In this document: positions 1 to 7,644 of the stretch, in pieces
How positions within the stretch are numbered: position 1 is the stretch's first letter
How the letters are laid out: every line of letters starts with the position of its first letter
NCBI RefSeq assembly: GCF_024296925.1
Contig: NZ_CP101125.1
Span: 2,048,501-2,112,500 of the forward strand
Origin: Pseudomonas nunensis
Lineage (GTDB): Bacteria; Pseudomonadota; Gammaproteobacteria; Pseudomonadales; Pseudomonadaceae
Direction: 5' to 3'
Length of the DNA stretch: 64,000 nucleotides
Notes under the pieces: model-generated
The model's database searches: none
Seen by the model: the letters and a program-made list of their open reading frames with translations, nothing else
Told to the model about the DNA's origin: nothing
Made by a program: the position numbers and the translations under genes

Positions 1-31
1 CTCGCTCCCACAGGGGACAGGGGAATGTGGT

Positions 32-628
32 TCAGTCCAGGCGTTCGGGGTAGGTCACTACCAGATACGCGACAGCCTCACTGTCCGCCGGGTTGCGATA
101 GCGGTGGGGCTGGTCGGCGTAGAACAGGATCGAATCGCCGGTGGAGAGAAGGTAGCGTTCATCGTTGACGCTGATTTCCAGCACGCCTTGGGACACCACC
201 AGGTTCTCCTGGACGCCGGGGCCATGGCCCTCGGAAACGTCCTCACCCAGCGGGCTCAAGCGCAGTTCGTAAAACTCCGATTGCCGCGCCACGTCGAACG
301 GAAACAGCGCCCGACTGACAAACGCACCACTGGCACTGACCAGGCGTTTGCTCTGGCTTGCCGACAAAACCGCCACGCCTTCAAAGGCGCGGTGCTCAAG
401 AAACGCGGCCACCGACACTTTCAGACCCTTGGCGATTTTGCACAGGACTTTGATCGACGGCACGCTGCGCCCGGATTCGATCTGCGCCAGCATCGCCCGG
501 CTCACGCCGCACTGGCGGGCGAGGGCGTCGAGGGACAGATGCCGCTTGCCGCGCAGGCGTTGCAGGTTCTGCGCGACACGCTCGCAGATCGGGTCTTCTT
601 CCTGTGATTCCAGGTTATTCAAATCCAC
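32..628 (-). CDS. XRE-family regulator with C-terminal cupin domain
   Basis: Predicted cytoplasmic repressor/activator of about 198 residues. The N-terminal third is an XRE helix-turn-helix (residues containing LSLDALARQCGVSRAMLAQIESG); the C-terminal half is a small cupin (QENLVVSQGVLEI then GDSILFYADQPHRY) that in this family binds the inducer. The frame stays open to 844, but that stretch overlaps a better small gene in another frame, so I start at GTG 628 (TTG 622 is the alternative); neither has a strong ribosome site. It is divergent from the Liv-type ABC operon at 1121, which it probably controls. The target is inferred from position only. Confidence 0.85.
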   Translation of the reverse strand: MDLNNLESQEEDPICERVAQNLQRLRGKRHLSLDALARQCGVSRAMLAQIESGRSVPSIKVLCKIAKGLKVSVAAFLEHRAFEGVAVLSASQSKRLVSASGAFVSRALFPFDVARQSEFYELRLSPLGEDVSEGHGPGVQENLVVSQGVLEISVNDERYLLSTGDSILFYADQPHRYRNPADSEAVAYLVVTYPERLD

Positions 629-675
629 GACAGGCTCGTCGGCGCTCGCCAGAAAGCGCGAGGGTTGCTGCCCGT

Positions 676-837
676 TCACGCGTGACGCGTCTCGGAAGTA
701 TTGGCCGCTTGCACCCATTGAAAGGCCTGCAAACCGGCGTTGCGTGCGTACATTTCCCACATGGCCCGTGCCCGTTGCTGAGCCTGTTTGCGTTTGCGGT
801 AGCTGGCGAAGTCGATGACGTTGGCAGTCGGATTCAT
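676..837 (-). CDS. Small conserved-looking protein upstream of the XRE regulator
   Basis: A 53-residue frame starting ATG 837 and ending TGA 676, in a different frame from the regulator downstream. It reads MNPTANVIDFASYRKRKQAQ and continues with WEMYARNAGLQAFQW. The balanced, charged and aromatic composition looks like a real small cytoplasmic protein rather than a shadow. It ends 47 bases before the GTG of the XRE gene, so the two are probably cotranscribed. Its presence argues against the longer start sometimes predicted for the regulator. I do not know its function; I recall similar short proteins in other Pseudomonas but could not check. Confidence 0.6.
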   Translation of the reverse strand: MNPTANVIDFASYRKRKQAQQRARAMWEMYARNAGLQAFQWVQAANTSETRHA

Positions 838-892
838 GGGGCACTTCACTGTGTGATGAATGACGGGATGAGCTGACAGTACGCGAATATTT

Positions 893-923
893 TTATAACG
901 ATAAATACTGATTTTGTATTTAT
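893..923. promoter_or_regulatory. Inverted repeat in the XRE / Liv-operon divergent promoter
   Basis: ATAAATAC (901-908) and GTATTTAT (916-923) are perfect 8-base arms around a 7-base spacer, in an AT-rich patch between the divergent XRE-side genes and the ABC operon. This is a plausible operator or promoter core. The segment TTATAACGATA (893-903) with TTTGTATTT (913-921) recurs at 16665-16691 upstream of the sulfur operon. The remainder of 838-1120 holds no other gene that I can support. Confidence 0.45.
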
Positions 924-1120
924 TAATTCTTTTTGGTTCTTATAGGGGCCGCGACAGGACGCAAGTGTTGGTGGAGCAACAGGGATTCGGCAGGCTGTGC
1001 TTCGGCGATACAAGGGGCTAAACCGGTGGTGTGGTCTAACTGATTGATAGGTCAGCATTTAGTGGCTGGCACGGAGGCTGCAATGGCTGTTTGCAGTCAG
1101 CCCCCCGAAGAGATCGCCCC

Positions 1121-2212
1121 ATGACCCAGACACTGCCCCAGGCCTTGTTATTGCAAGCCGCCACCCGAGGTTCGGCGATTGCCCTGCGTTACAAACAGTT
1201 AGGAATCTGGCAGGTCCGGCGCTGGAGCGATGTGGCGCAGGACGTCAGCCGTCTCGCTGCGGGTTTGCAGCAACGCGGGTTCAGTCACGGCGATGACTTG
1301 CTCATTATTAGCCAGGCCAGAGCCGAAGCCTTGTTACTGGCACTGGCGGCGCAATGGCTGGGCGGCAGTGTCACGCTATTGGACCCGGACCTTGATCACC
1401 GGCATCTATTGGCCACGCTGAAACCAGCGTTTGTTCTGGCCGAAACTCTCGACGCCGTGCAGCAGGTTCGCAACGCCGATCACGCGCCTCGGGTTCTGTT
1501 GTACCTCGACGGACGTGGCCTGAATGCCGCCACCGATACCGGGTTGAGTGCGTATGCCGACTTGACGGTGGGCATCACGGCCGAGCCACCGGCCCCCGCC
1601 ACGGAATCAGCGTCCACGGCGTTTGTTTTTCACCGCGTTAATGACAGCCAGTCCCAGCGCTTGAGCCACGGCCAGTTGCTGGAGGGCGCGCGCAAATTGG
1701 TCGCGCGGGAACACCTCAGCGCCAATGAAGAGGCGCTGGCCGCGCGAGTGTTCGCCGCCAGCGGCCAGGCCCGTTATCTGCTGGCTCCCTGGCTGAGCGC
1801 CGGGTTCTGCCTGAACTTTCCCGAAGCCCTGGCCACCCGCGACACCGACCGCCGCGAGCTCGGGCCGACCTTGGTGCTGGGCACCCGCGAATCCTATGCG
1901 CGCCTTGAACACTGGGCCCGGGAACGCTTGCCGTTGCCGGGCACGCTCAGTCAATACCTGTATCGCTGGGCGATGGTCCCGGATGCGCACGGTATTCGGC
2001 GCTGGCTCGGCCATTGGCTGATCCGTCGGCCCTTGCTTGATGTGTTAGGCATGAGCCGTTTGCGCGTGCCGTTGCTGGTGGGGCCGGCGCTGACCGAGGA
2101 CAGCGCGGCGTTCTTCGCGGCGTTGGGGATTCGCCCCGGCCACTGGCAAGAACCGTCCACACCGCGTGAACCCGCCGAAGTTCCGGCCCACCTGATTCCT
2201 CACTCCGTCTGA
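1121..2212 (+). CDS. AMP-binding-like protein, nucleotide loop degenerate
   Basis: First gene of a Liv-type ABC operon, 363 residues from ATG 1121 (GAAGAG nearby); the in-frame TTG at 1091 is less likely. The N-terminal half resembles the start of acyl-CoA synthetases (the stretch GDDLLIISQARAEALLLALA followed by LGGSVTLLDPDLD). Full-length relatives beside Liv-type transporters are, as I recall, much longer. Where the family has its glycine/threonine-rich AMP loop (TSGTTGxPKG type), this protein has HRVNDSQSQRLSHGQLL, with no Gly-Thr motif, and the C-terminal catalytic lobe is missing. It is probably not an active ligase and may be a relic or a binding/regulatory protein. Confidence 0.65.
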   Translation: MTQTLPQALLLQAATRGSAIALRYKQLGIWQVRRWSDVAQDVSRLAAGLQQRGFSHGDDLLIISQARAEALLLALAAQWLGGSVTLLDPDLDHRHLLATLKPAFVLAETLDAVQQVRNADHAPRVLLYLDGRGLNAATDTGLSAYADLTVGITAEPPAPATESASTAFVFHRVNDSQSQRLSHGQLLEGARKLVAREHLSANEEALAARVFAASGQARYLLAPWLSAGFCLNFPEALATRDTDRRELGPTLVLGTRESYARLEHWARERLPLPGTLSQYLYRWAMVPDAHGIRRWLGHWLIRRPLLDVLGMSRLRVPLLVGPALTEDSAAFFAALGIRPGHWQEPSTPREPAEVPAHLIPHSV

Positions 2213-2221
2213 CGAGCCACC

Positions 2222-3022
2222 ATGCGCGCGACTACTGAATCCATATTATTGCGGCTCGATGACATCTCCCTATCGTTCAAGGGCGTCAAAGCCATTACCT
2301 CCATCAGCTTCGCCGTGAAGACCGGGGAGATCTGCGCCCTGATTGGCCCGAATGGCGCCGGCAAAAGTTCGTTGCTGAACGTGATCAATGGCGTCTACCA
2401 GGCCCAGAGCGGCAGTGTCAGCTATGCCGGCCAGACCCGACGCCGCATGCGTCCGCATCAGGCTGCCGAGGGTGGGATTGCCCGCACCTTCCAGAACATC
2501 GCGCTGTTCAAAGGCATGAGTGTGCTCGACAACGTGCTGACCGGGCGCAACCTCAAGCGCCGCAGCAGTTGGATCGAGCAAATGTTGCGCATTGGCCGCG
2601 CCCCGCTTGAAGACGACGAGCAACGCCGCCACGCCGAAAAAGTCATCGAGTTCCTGCGCATCCATCCCTGGCGTCATGTGCTGGTGGGCAAGTTGTCTTA
2701 CGGTTTGCAAAAACGCGTGGAACTGGCCCGGGCGCTGGCCGCTGAGCCGAAGTTGCTGCTGCTCGACGAGCCGATGGCCGGCATGAACGCGGAAGAGAAG
2801 GGCGAGATGAGCCAATTCATCCGCGACATCAACCGTGAGTTCGGCACCACCGTCGTGCTGATCGAACATGACATTAGCGTGGTCATGGGCCTTTCCGATC
2901 ACGTAGTGGTGCTCGATTACGGCCGCAAAATCGGCGACGGCACCCCCGAGCAAGTGCGCGCCAACCCAGAAGTGATCGCGGCCTACTTGGGCACACGACG
3001 TTCCCGCGCGGAGGCTCGCTGA
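2222..3022 (+). CDS. Liv-type ABC transporter ATP-binding protein (LivG-like)
   Basis: Cytoplasmic ATPase of a branched-chain-amino-acid-type (HAAT) importer, 266 residues. Walker A GPNGAGKSS, the LivG-like stretch GGIARTFQNIALFKGMSVLDNV, signature LSYGLQKRVELARAL, Walker B LLLLDEPMAGMN and the switch His in LIEHDISVV are all present. The signature LSYGLQ replaces LSGGQ, which is usual in this subfamily. It lies 9 bases after the AMP-binding-like gene and 2 bases before the permease. The substrate is not evident: Liv-type systems carry amino acids, amides, urea or aromatic acids. Confidence 0.92.
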   Translation: MRATTESILLRLDDISLSFKGVKAITSISFAVKTGEICALIGPNGAGKSSLLNVINGVYQAQSGSVSYAGQTRRRMRPHQAAEGGIARTFQNIALFKGMSVLDNVLTGRNLKRRSSWIEQMLRIGRAPLEDDEQRRHAEKVIEFLRIHPWRHVLVGKLSYGLQKRVELARALAAEPKLLLLDEPMAGMNAEEKGEMSQFIRDINREFGTTVVLIEHDISVVMGLSDHVVVLDYGRKIGDGTPEQVRANPEVIAAYLGTRRSRAEAR

Positions 3023-3024
3023 GC

Positions 3025-3906
3025 ATGGAATTTTTCTTTGAAGTGCTGATCGGCGGTTTGCTGGCCGGCGTCATGTACGCCCTGGTGGCGATCGGGTTTG
3101 TGCTGATCTACAAGGCCTCCGGGGTTTTCAACTTTGCCCAGGGCGCGATGGTGCTGTTTGCCGCGCTGACTTTCGTCAGTCTGCTGGAGCGCGGCTTGCC
3201 ATTCTTCTGGGCGTTTGTCGCGACGCTGGCGAGCATGGTGGTGCTGGCGTTGCTGATCGAAAAAATGGTGCTGCGGCCCCTGGTGAATCGCCCGCCGATC
3301 ATCCTGTTCATGGCCACCCTCGGGCTGTCTTACATGATCGAAGGCCTGGCGCAATTCCTTTGGGGGGCGCAGGTGCATGGCCTGGAATTGGGCATCCCGG
3401 ATGAGCCACTGGAAATTCGCGGGATGCTGCTTTCGCAGTTCGACCTGTTCGCCGCCGGCACCGCCGCGACCTTGGTGATTGCCTTGTCACTGCTGTTCAA
3501 CAAAACCCGGGTCGGTTTGTCCTTGCGCGCAGTCGCCGATGATCCGCTCGCGTCCTTGGCCGTGGGCATTCGACTGCCACGGATCTGGGCTTTGGTGTGG
3601 GCAGTGGCGGGTTTCGTGGGACTGGTGGCGGGGCTGCTGTGGGGCGCGCGTCTGGGAGTGCAGTTCTCGTTGTCGCTGGTGGTGCTCAAGGCGTTGCCGG
3701 TGTTGATCATCGGCGGTTTTTCTTCGATTGGTGGCGCGATTGTCGGCGGCTTGATCATCGGCGCGGCGGAAAAAATCGCCGAGATATACCTCGGCCCGAT
3801 CATCGGCAGCGGCATCGAAAACTGGGTGCCTTACGTCCTCGCGTTGCTGTTCCTGCTGGTGCGGCCTGCCGGGTTATTCGGCGAGCGCGCCATCGAGCGG
3901 GTCTGA
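3025..3906 (+). CDS. Liv-type ABC transporter permease (LivH-like)
   Basis: Inner-membrane permease of 293 residues with about eight hydrophobic segments. It shows the LivH-family opening (GGLLAGVMYALVAIGFVLIY, then FNFAQGAMV) and the late loop VLKALPVLIIGGFSSIGGAI that contacts the ATPase. It starts at ATG 3025, two bases after the ATPase stop, so it is almost certainly translated from the same message. It pairs with the LivM-like permease at 3928. Confidence 0.92.
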   Translation: MEFFFEVLIGGLLAGVMYALVAIGFVLIYKASGVFNFAQGAMVLFAALTFVSLLERGLPFFWAFVATLASMVVLALLIEKMVLRPLVNRPPIILFMATLGLSYMIEGLAQFLWGAQVHGLELGIPDEPLEIRGMLLSQFDLFAAGTAATLVIALSLLFNKTRVGLSLRAVADDPLASLAVGIRLPRIWALVWAVAGFVGLVAGLLWGARLGVQFSLSLVVLKALPVLIIGGFSSIGGAIVGGLIIGAAEKIAEIYLGPIIGSGIENWVPYVLALLFLLVRPAGLFGERAIERV

Positions 3907-3927
3907 CTTTTTTCAAGGAATGCCTCC

Positions 3928-4995
3928 ATGCTTTATCAAGAAGCCGGTCAACTGAACAGCACCTATGCGGCCGAGCGGCGCACGTTTCGCTTGCGCCAGG
4001 ATCGCCTCGGCCTGTGGCTGCTGTTGGCGTTTGCCTTCGTCGCCGTGCCTTGGCTGGGCAATGACTATTGGTTCAGCGCGATTCTGGTGCCGCTGCTGGT
4101 GTTGTCCCTGGCGGGGCTCGGTTTGAACCTGCTGACCGGCTATGCCGGACAACTCTCGCTGGGCTCGGCGGCGTTCATGGCGGTGGGGGCGTTTGCTGCC
4201 TACAACCTGCAACTGCGCGTGCCCGGTTTGCCGTTGCTGGTGAGCTTCGCCCTCGGCGGCTTGATCGCGGCGTTGGTGGCGGTGTTGTTCGGCTTGCCGA
4301 GCCTGCGGATCAAGGGCTTTTACCTGCTGGTGGCGACCCTGGCCGCGCAGTTTGTCGTGGAATGGGTGTTGACCCGTTTCAGTTGGTTCACCAACGACAA
4401 CGCCTCCGGGGTTATCACTTCGCCGCCGCTGTTGATCGCCGGGCTGGATTTCAGTTCGCCAAGGGGCCGTTACGTGCTGACCCTGGCGGTGGTGGTCGCG
4501 CTGTTCTGGCTTGGCAAAAACCTGGTCCGCAGCGAGTTGGGCCGCAACTGGATGGCGGTTCGCGACATGGACACCGCCGCTGCGGTAATCGGCATCCGCC
4601 TGTTCAAGGCCAAGCTGTTGGCGTTTGCCATCAGCGGCTTTTACCTCGGGGTTGCCGGGTCGCTGTGGGCCTTCGCTTACCTGGGCACAGTGGAACCCCA
4701 CGGCTTCGACCTCAGCCGTTCATTCCAGGTGTTGTTCATCATCATTATCGGTGGCCTGGGCAGCGTGCTCGGCAACTTTCTCGGCGCCGCGTTCATCGTG
4801 CTGTTTCCGATTCTGCTGGCCAATGTCTGCGGGTTATTACCGGCGGGGCTGATCGATTCCGGCCAGTTGGAAAACATCCAGAAAATGCTGTTCGGCGCAC
4901 TGATCATCGCCTTTCTGATCAAGGAACCCGAAGGCCTGGCCCGACTGTGGCAGCGCTTTCGGCAACGGGCCAGGGTCTGGCCGCTGCGTTACTGA
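3928..4995 (+). CDS. Liv-type ABC transporter permease (LivM-like)
   Basis: Second inner-membrane permease, 355 residues, starting at ATG 3928 after an AAGGAA ribosome site. It carries the LivM-family features NLLTGYAGQLSLGSAAFMAV near residue 70 and the coupling loop IIIIGGLGSVLGNFLGAAF near residue 275. A hydrophilic N-terminus of about 25 residues precedes the first membrane segment. It completes the permease heterodimer with 3025-3906. Confidence 0.92.
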   Translation: MLYQEAGQLNSTYAAERRTFRLRQDRLGLWLLLAFAFVAVPWLGNDYWFSAILVPLLVLSLAGLGLNLLTGYAGQLSLGSAAFMAVGAFAAYNLQLRVPGLPLLVSFALGGLIAALVAVLFGLPSLRIKGFYLLVATLAAQFVVEWVLTRFSWFTNDNASGVITSPPLLIAGLDFSSPRGRYVLTLAVVVALFWLGKNLVRSELGRNWMAVRDMDTAAAVIGIRLFKAKLLAFAISGFYLGVAGSLWAFAYLGTVEPHGFDLSRSFQVLFIIIIGGLGSVLGNFLGAAFIVLFPILLANVCGLLPAGLIDSGQLENIQKMLFGALIIAFLIKEPEGLARLWQRFRQRARVWPLRY

Positions 4996-5049
4996 TTGCT
5001 TTCATCCCTGACAAAAAACACCATCGATCTCCCACGAGGAACTGCCTTC

Positions 5050-6381
5050 ATGACTCACCGCACAACGCTGCGCCGCCTGGCACTGGGCCTGGCTTTACTG
5101 ACTGCCGGCCTGAGTGCCGGGGTCCAGGCTGCCAACGAACAGTATTTCCCGTTGCAGAGCTATCGGGTCGGGCCTTATGCCGCTGGCGGCACCGGTTTCT
5201 TCGGCGGGTTTATCGACTACCTGCAATACATCAACGCCAAGGGTGGGGTGAATGGGGTCAAGTTGACCTGGAGCGAATGCGAAACCGAGTACGTGGTGGA
5301 GAAGGGCGTCGAGTGCTATGAACGCCTCAAGGGTGGCTTGAACGGTGCGCCGGCCGCCGCCACCAACCCGCTGTCGGTGGGCATTGCCTACGCGACTCTC
5401 GACCGCTCGACCGCCGACAAATTGCCGCTGATCACTATCAACCACGGGCGCACGGATTCCACCGACGGCAGCGTGTTCCCGTATGTGTTCCCGTTGCAGC
5501 TCAACCCGTATTCCGAAGTGTCGGCGATCATCAATTACATCGGCGAGCGTGAAGGCGGGGCGGACAAACTCAAAGGCAAGAAAATCGCCGTGCTCTACCA
5601 CGGCTCTCCGTATGGCAAGGAAACCAACGGCGTGCTGGAGACACTGGCGAAAAACGCCGGTTTCGAACTGACCCTGCTGGAAGTGCCGCACCCCGGCAAC
5701 GAGCAGCAATCGCAATGGCTGAACATCCGTCGCCTCAAGCCAGACTGGGTGATCCTGCGCGGTTGGGGCGTGATGAATCCGGTGGCGTTGAAGTCGGCAC
5801 AAAAAGTCGGGTACCCGGCGGATCACATCATCGGCAATATCTGGAGCAACTCGGAAGAAGACGTGGTGCCGGCCGGCGCGGCGGCCAAGGGTTTCATCGC
5901 GATCACCACGCACCCGTCGGGCACCAATTTCCCGGTGCTGCAAGGCATCAAGCAAAGTGTGGTGGACGCCGGCAAAGGCAACCTGGCCGATCCGAAACGT
6001 TTCGGCACCGTGTACTACAACCTCGGCGTGGTGAACGGCATTCTCAACGTCGAAGCCGTGCGCCTGGCCCAGGAAAAGTACGGCAATAAACCGCTGACCG
6101 GTGAGCAGGTGCGCTGGGGCTTCGAACACCTGAATCTCGACGATGCGCGCTTGCAGGCCTTGGGTGCGAAGGGGCTGGTGCAGCCGCTGAAGCTGTCGTG
6201 CGCCGATCATGAAGGCGGCGGTGCGGTGCGCTTCCAGCAATGGGATGGGCAACGCTGGAACCTGATCAGTGATTGGGTCCAGGCCGACCGCGCCTTGTTG
6301 CGGCCGATCATCGAAGCTTCCGCCGCGCAGTACGCCAAGGAAAAAGGCATCACCCCGCGCAATTGCAGCCAGGAGCAATAA
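5050..6381 (+). CDS. Liv-type ABC transporter substrate-binding protein
   Basis: Periplasmic binding protein (peripla_BP_6 type), 443 residues, with a signal peptide ending near GVQAANEQ. The start is ATG 5050, preceded by CGAGGAA; an upstream TTG at 4996 has no such site. Recognisable parts are the ligand-pocket segments GGTGFFGGFIDYLQYINAKG and KIAVLYHGSPYGKE. It lies between the LivM-like permease and the second ATPase, the usual order. Two Cys residues in ECETEYVVEKGVECYE could form a disulfide. The ligand is unknown. Confidence 0.9.
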   Translation: MTHRTTLRRLALGLALLTAGLSAGVQAANEQYFPLQSYRVGPYAAGGTGFFGGFIDYLQYINAKGGVNGVKLTWSECETEYVVEKGVECYERLKGGLNGAPAAATNPLSVGIAYATLDRSTADKLPLITINHGRTDSTDGSVFPYVFPLQLNPYSEVSAIINYIGEREGGADKLKGKKIAVLYHGSPYGKETNGVLETLAKNAGFELTLLEVPHPGNEQQSQWLNIRRLKPDWVILRGWGVMNPVALKSAQKVGYPADHIIGNIWSNSEEDVVPAGAAAKGFIAITTHPSGTNFPVLQGIKQSVVDAGKGNLADPKRFGTVYYNLGVVNGILNVEAVRLAQEKYGNKPLTGEQVRWGFEHLNLDDARLQALGAKGLVQPLKLSCADHEGGGAVRFQQWDGQRWNLISDWVQADRALLRPIIEASAAQYAKEKGITPRNCSQEQ

Positions 6382-6387
6382 AGTCCG

Positions 6388-7149
6388 ATGAGCCAGAGCC
6401 CGATAGCCGACCCGCTGCTGAGCGTGGAGCAGGTTGAAGTTTTCTACGAACAGTCGATTCTTGCCTTGCGCGGCGTCTCGTTGCAGGTCGGCAAAGGGCA
6501 GATGGTGGCGTTGCTCGGGGCCAATGGCGCCGGTAAAAGCACCACGCTGAAGGCGATTTCCAGCCTGGTGCGCGCCGAACGCGGTGAAGTGACCACAGGG
6601 CGGATTGTCTATCAAGGGCAAGAGATCACCGAGGCCGACCCTGCCAGTTTGGTGCTGGCGGGTTTGGCGCAGGTGCTTGAAGGGCGGCACTGCTTCACGC
6701 ACCTGAGCGTCGAGCAGAACCTGTTGATCGGCGGCTTTGCCGGGCGACCTTCACGCAAAGTGCTGAGTCAGCGGCTGGAACGCATCTACGGTTACTTCCC
6801 GAGGTTGCGGCTGTTGCGCAAACGCCTCACGGGCTACACCTCCGGCGGCGAGCAGCAAATGGTCGCCATCGGGCGTGCGCTGATGTCCGAGCCGCGTCTG
6901 TTGCTGCTGGACGAACCGTCCATGGGGTTGGCGCCCCAGGTGGTTGAGGAGATCTTCGATATCCTCTCCCGGCTTAACCGCGAGGAAGGTTTGAGCCTGC
7001 TGGTGGCCGAACAGAACATCAACATCGCGCTGGATTACGCTCAGTACGCGTTTGTGCTGGAAAACGGCAGGGTGGTGGACGAAGGTTCAGCGGCCGAACT
7101 GGCCGCGCGGGAGGATTTGCACACTTACTACCTGGGGGCTGTGGGGTAG
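6388..7149 (+). CDS. Liv-type ABC transporter ATP-binding protein (LivF-like)
   Basis: Second ATPase of the importer, 253 residues: Walker A GANGAGKSTT, signature YTSGGEQQMVAIGRALM, Walker B LLLLDEPSMGLAPQ and switch His region replaced by VAEQNINIAL, as usual for LivF. ATG 6388 comes six bases after the binding-protein stop. It is the last gene of the operon; a REP inverted pair follows at 7178. Confidence 0.92.
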   Translation: MSQSPIADPLLSVEQVEVFYEQSILALRGVSLQVGKGQMVALLGANGAGKSTTLKAISSLVRAERGEVTTGRIVYQGQEITEADPASLVLAGLAQVLEGRHCFTHLSVEQNLLIGGFAGRPSRKVLSQRLERIYGYFPRLRLLRKRLTGYTSGGEQQMVAIGRALMSEPRLLLLDEPSMGLAPQVVEEIFDILSRLNREEGLSLLVAEQNINIALDYAQYAFVLENGRVVDEGSAAELAAREDLHTYYLGAVG

Positions 7150-7177
7150 CCTGGTACACCGCGTTATCGTTCTTCGC

Positions 7178-7258
7178 GAGCAAGCCCGCTCCCACATTGT
7201 TTGGTGTTGTTCGAAAGATTTGCGGTCAACACCGTCCCCTGTGGGAGCGGGCTTGCTC
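7178..7258. repeat. REP inverted pair after the Liv operon, interrupted by an IS scar
   Basis: Two oppositely oriented REP copies: TCGCGAGCAAGCCCGCTCCC from about 7178, and the complementary GGGAGCGGGCTTGCTCG ending near 7258. The second copy stops after GCTCG instead of continuing CGAA as the other copies in this window do, and IS-end-like sequence begins within a few bases. The pair can form a long hairpin and probably ends transcription of the Liv operon. Confidence 0.8.
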
Positions 7259-7262
7259 GGGT

Positions 7263-7312
7263 AGAAACCGGGGACATCCTTTACGTTTTAAACCGGAGAC
7301 ATCCTTTACAGG
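7263..7312. mobile_element. Duplicated insertion-sequence end remnant
   Basis: Two near-identical direct copies of AAACCGGRGACATCCTTTAC lie at about 7264-7284 and 7290-7309. They do not belong to either neighbour and look like terminal-repeat sequence of an insertion sequence with no transposase left between them. They sit between a REP copy cut short on the left and a headless permease gene on the right, which fits insertion followed by deletion. The IS family is not certain. Confidence 0.5.
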
Positions 7313-7318
7313 TGCGAA

Positions 7319-7486
7319 ATGCTTGGGGTCAGTGCGGGGCTGGGCTACTTCATCCTGGATACGCGGGATCGACTGGCCTATTCGGAACTGATGGCGATGG
7401 TGCTGCTGATCGGTGTGCTGGGCTTTGCCTTTGATGCGCTGGCCAGAGGACTGCATCGGCGTTGGGGTCACACGAGTCTGGCCTAG
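7319..7486 (+). pseudogene. C-terminal remnant of a sulfonate/nitrate-type ABC permease
   Basis: The open stretch encodes about 55 residues: LGVSAGLGYFILDTRDRLAY, then a membrane segment MVLLIGVLGFAFDALARGL, ending at TAG 7486. This is the last membrane helix and tail of SsuC/TauC/NrtB-type permeases, proteins that are normally about 250-280 residues. Everything upstream is missing, replaced by the IS-end repeats at 7263-7312. The gene downstream is a binding protein of the same transporter class, so a former permease gene next to it makes sense. Confidence 0.75.
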
Positions 7487-7528
7487 GTATCTTTCGAGGC
7501 TGACGGGCAGTCTTGTATATGCGTTTAT

Positions 7529-7605
7529 TGAATAAACAAAGCTTTAAATATTCCTTTTAGTGTTGTTACGGGCAGTGCACTTTGAGCGCCTGCGCATCCG
7601 TGCGG
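7529..7605 (+). promoter_or_regulatory. Promoter/leader element shared with the Mop gene
   Basis: GAATAAACAAAGC followed by TTTAAATATTCCTTTT (to 7558), then GCAGTGCACTTTGAGCGCCT from 7572 and CGCATCCGTGCGG to 7605. The same blocks in the same order and spacing occur at 10123-10200 upstream of the Mop gene. The first part is an AT-rich inverted repeat (GAATA...TATTC). The second is probably transcribed, ends in a small hairpin (CGCA-TCCG-TGCG) and lies 40 bases before ATG 7645. It is probably a common sulfur-responsive control region. Confidence 0.55.
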
Positions 7606-7644
7606 ATTTTGTTTTCCCTTTCTTGCAATGACTTTGAGGTGTTC

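Noticed and set aside
5095..6702. Minus-strand frame of 535 codons opposite the Liv binding protein
   Set aside because: Spans two real plus-strand genes and has only shadow-type composition.
7201..7471. Frames through the REP pair and IS scar
   Set aside because: They read repeat DNA; only the permease-tail frame ending at 7486 has protein-family similarity.
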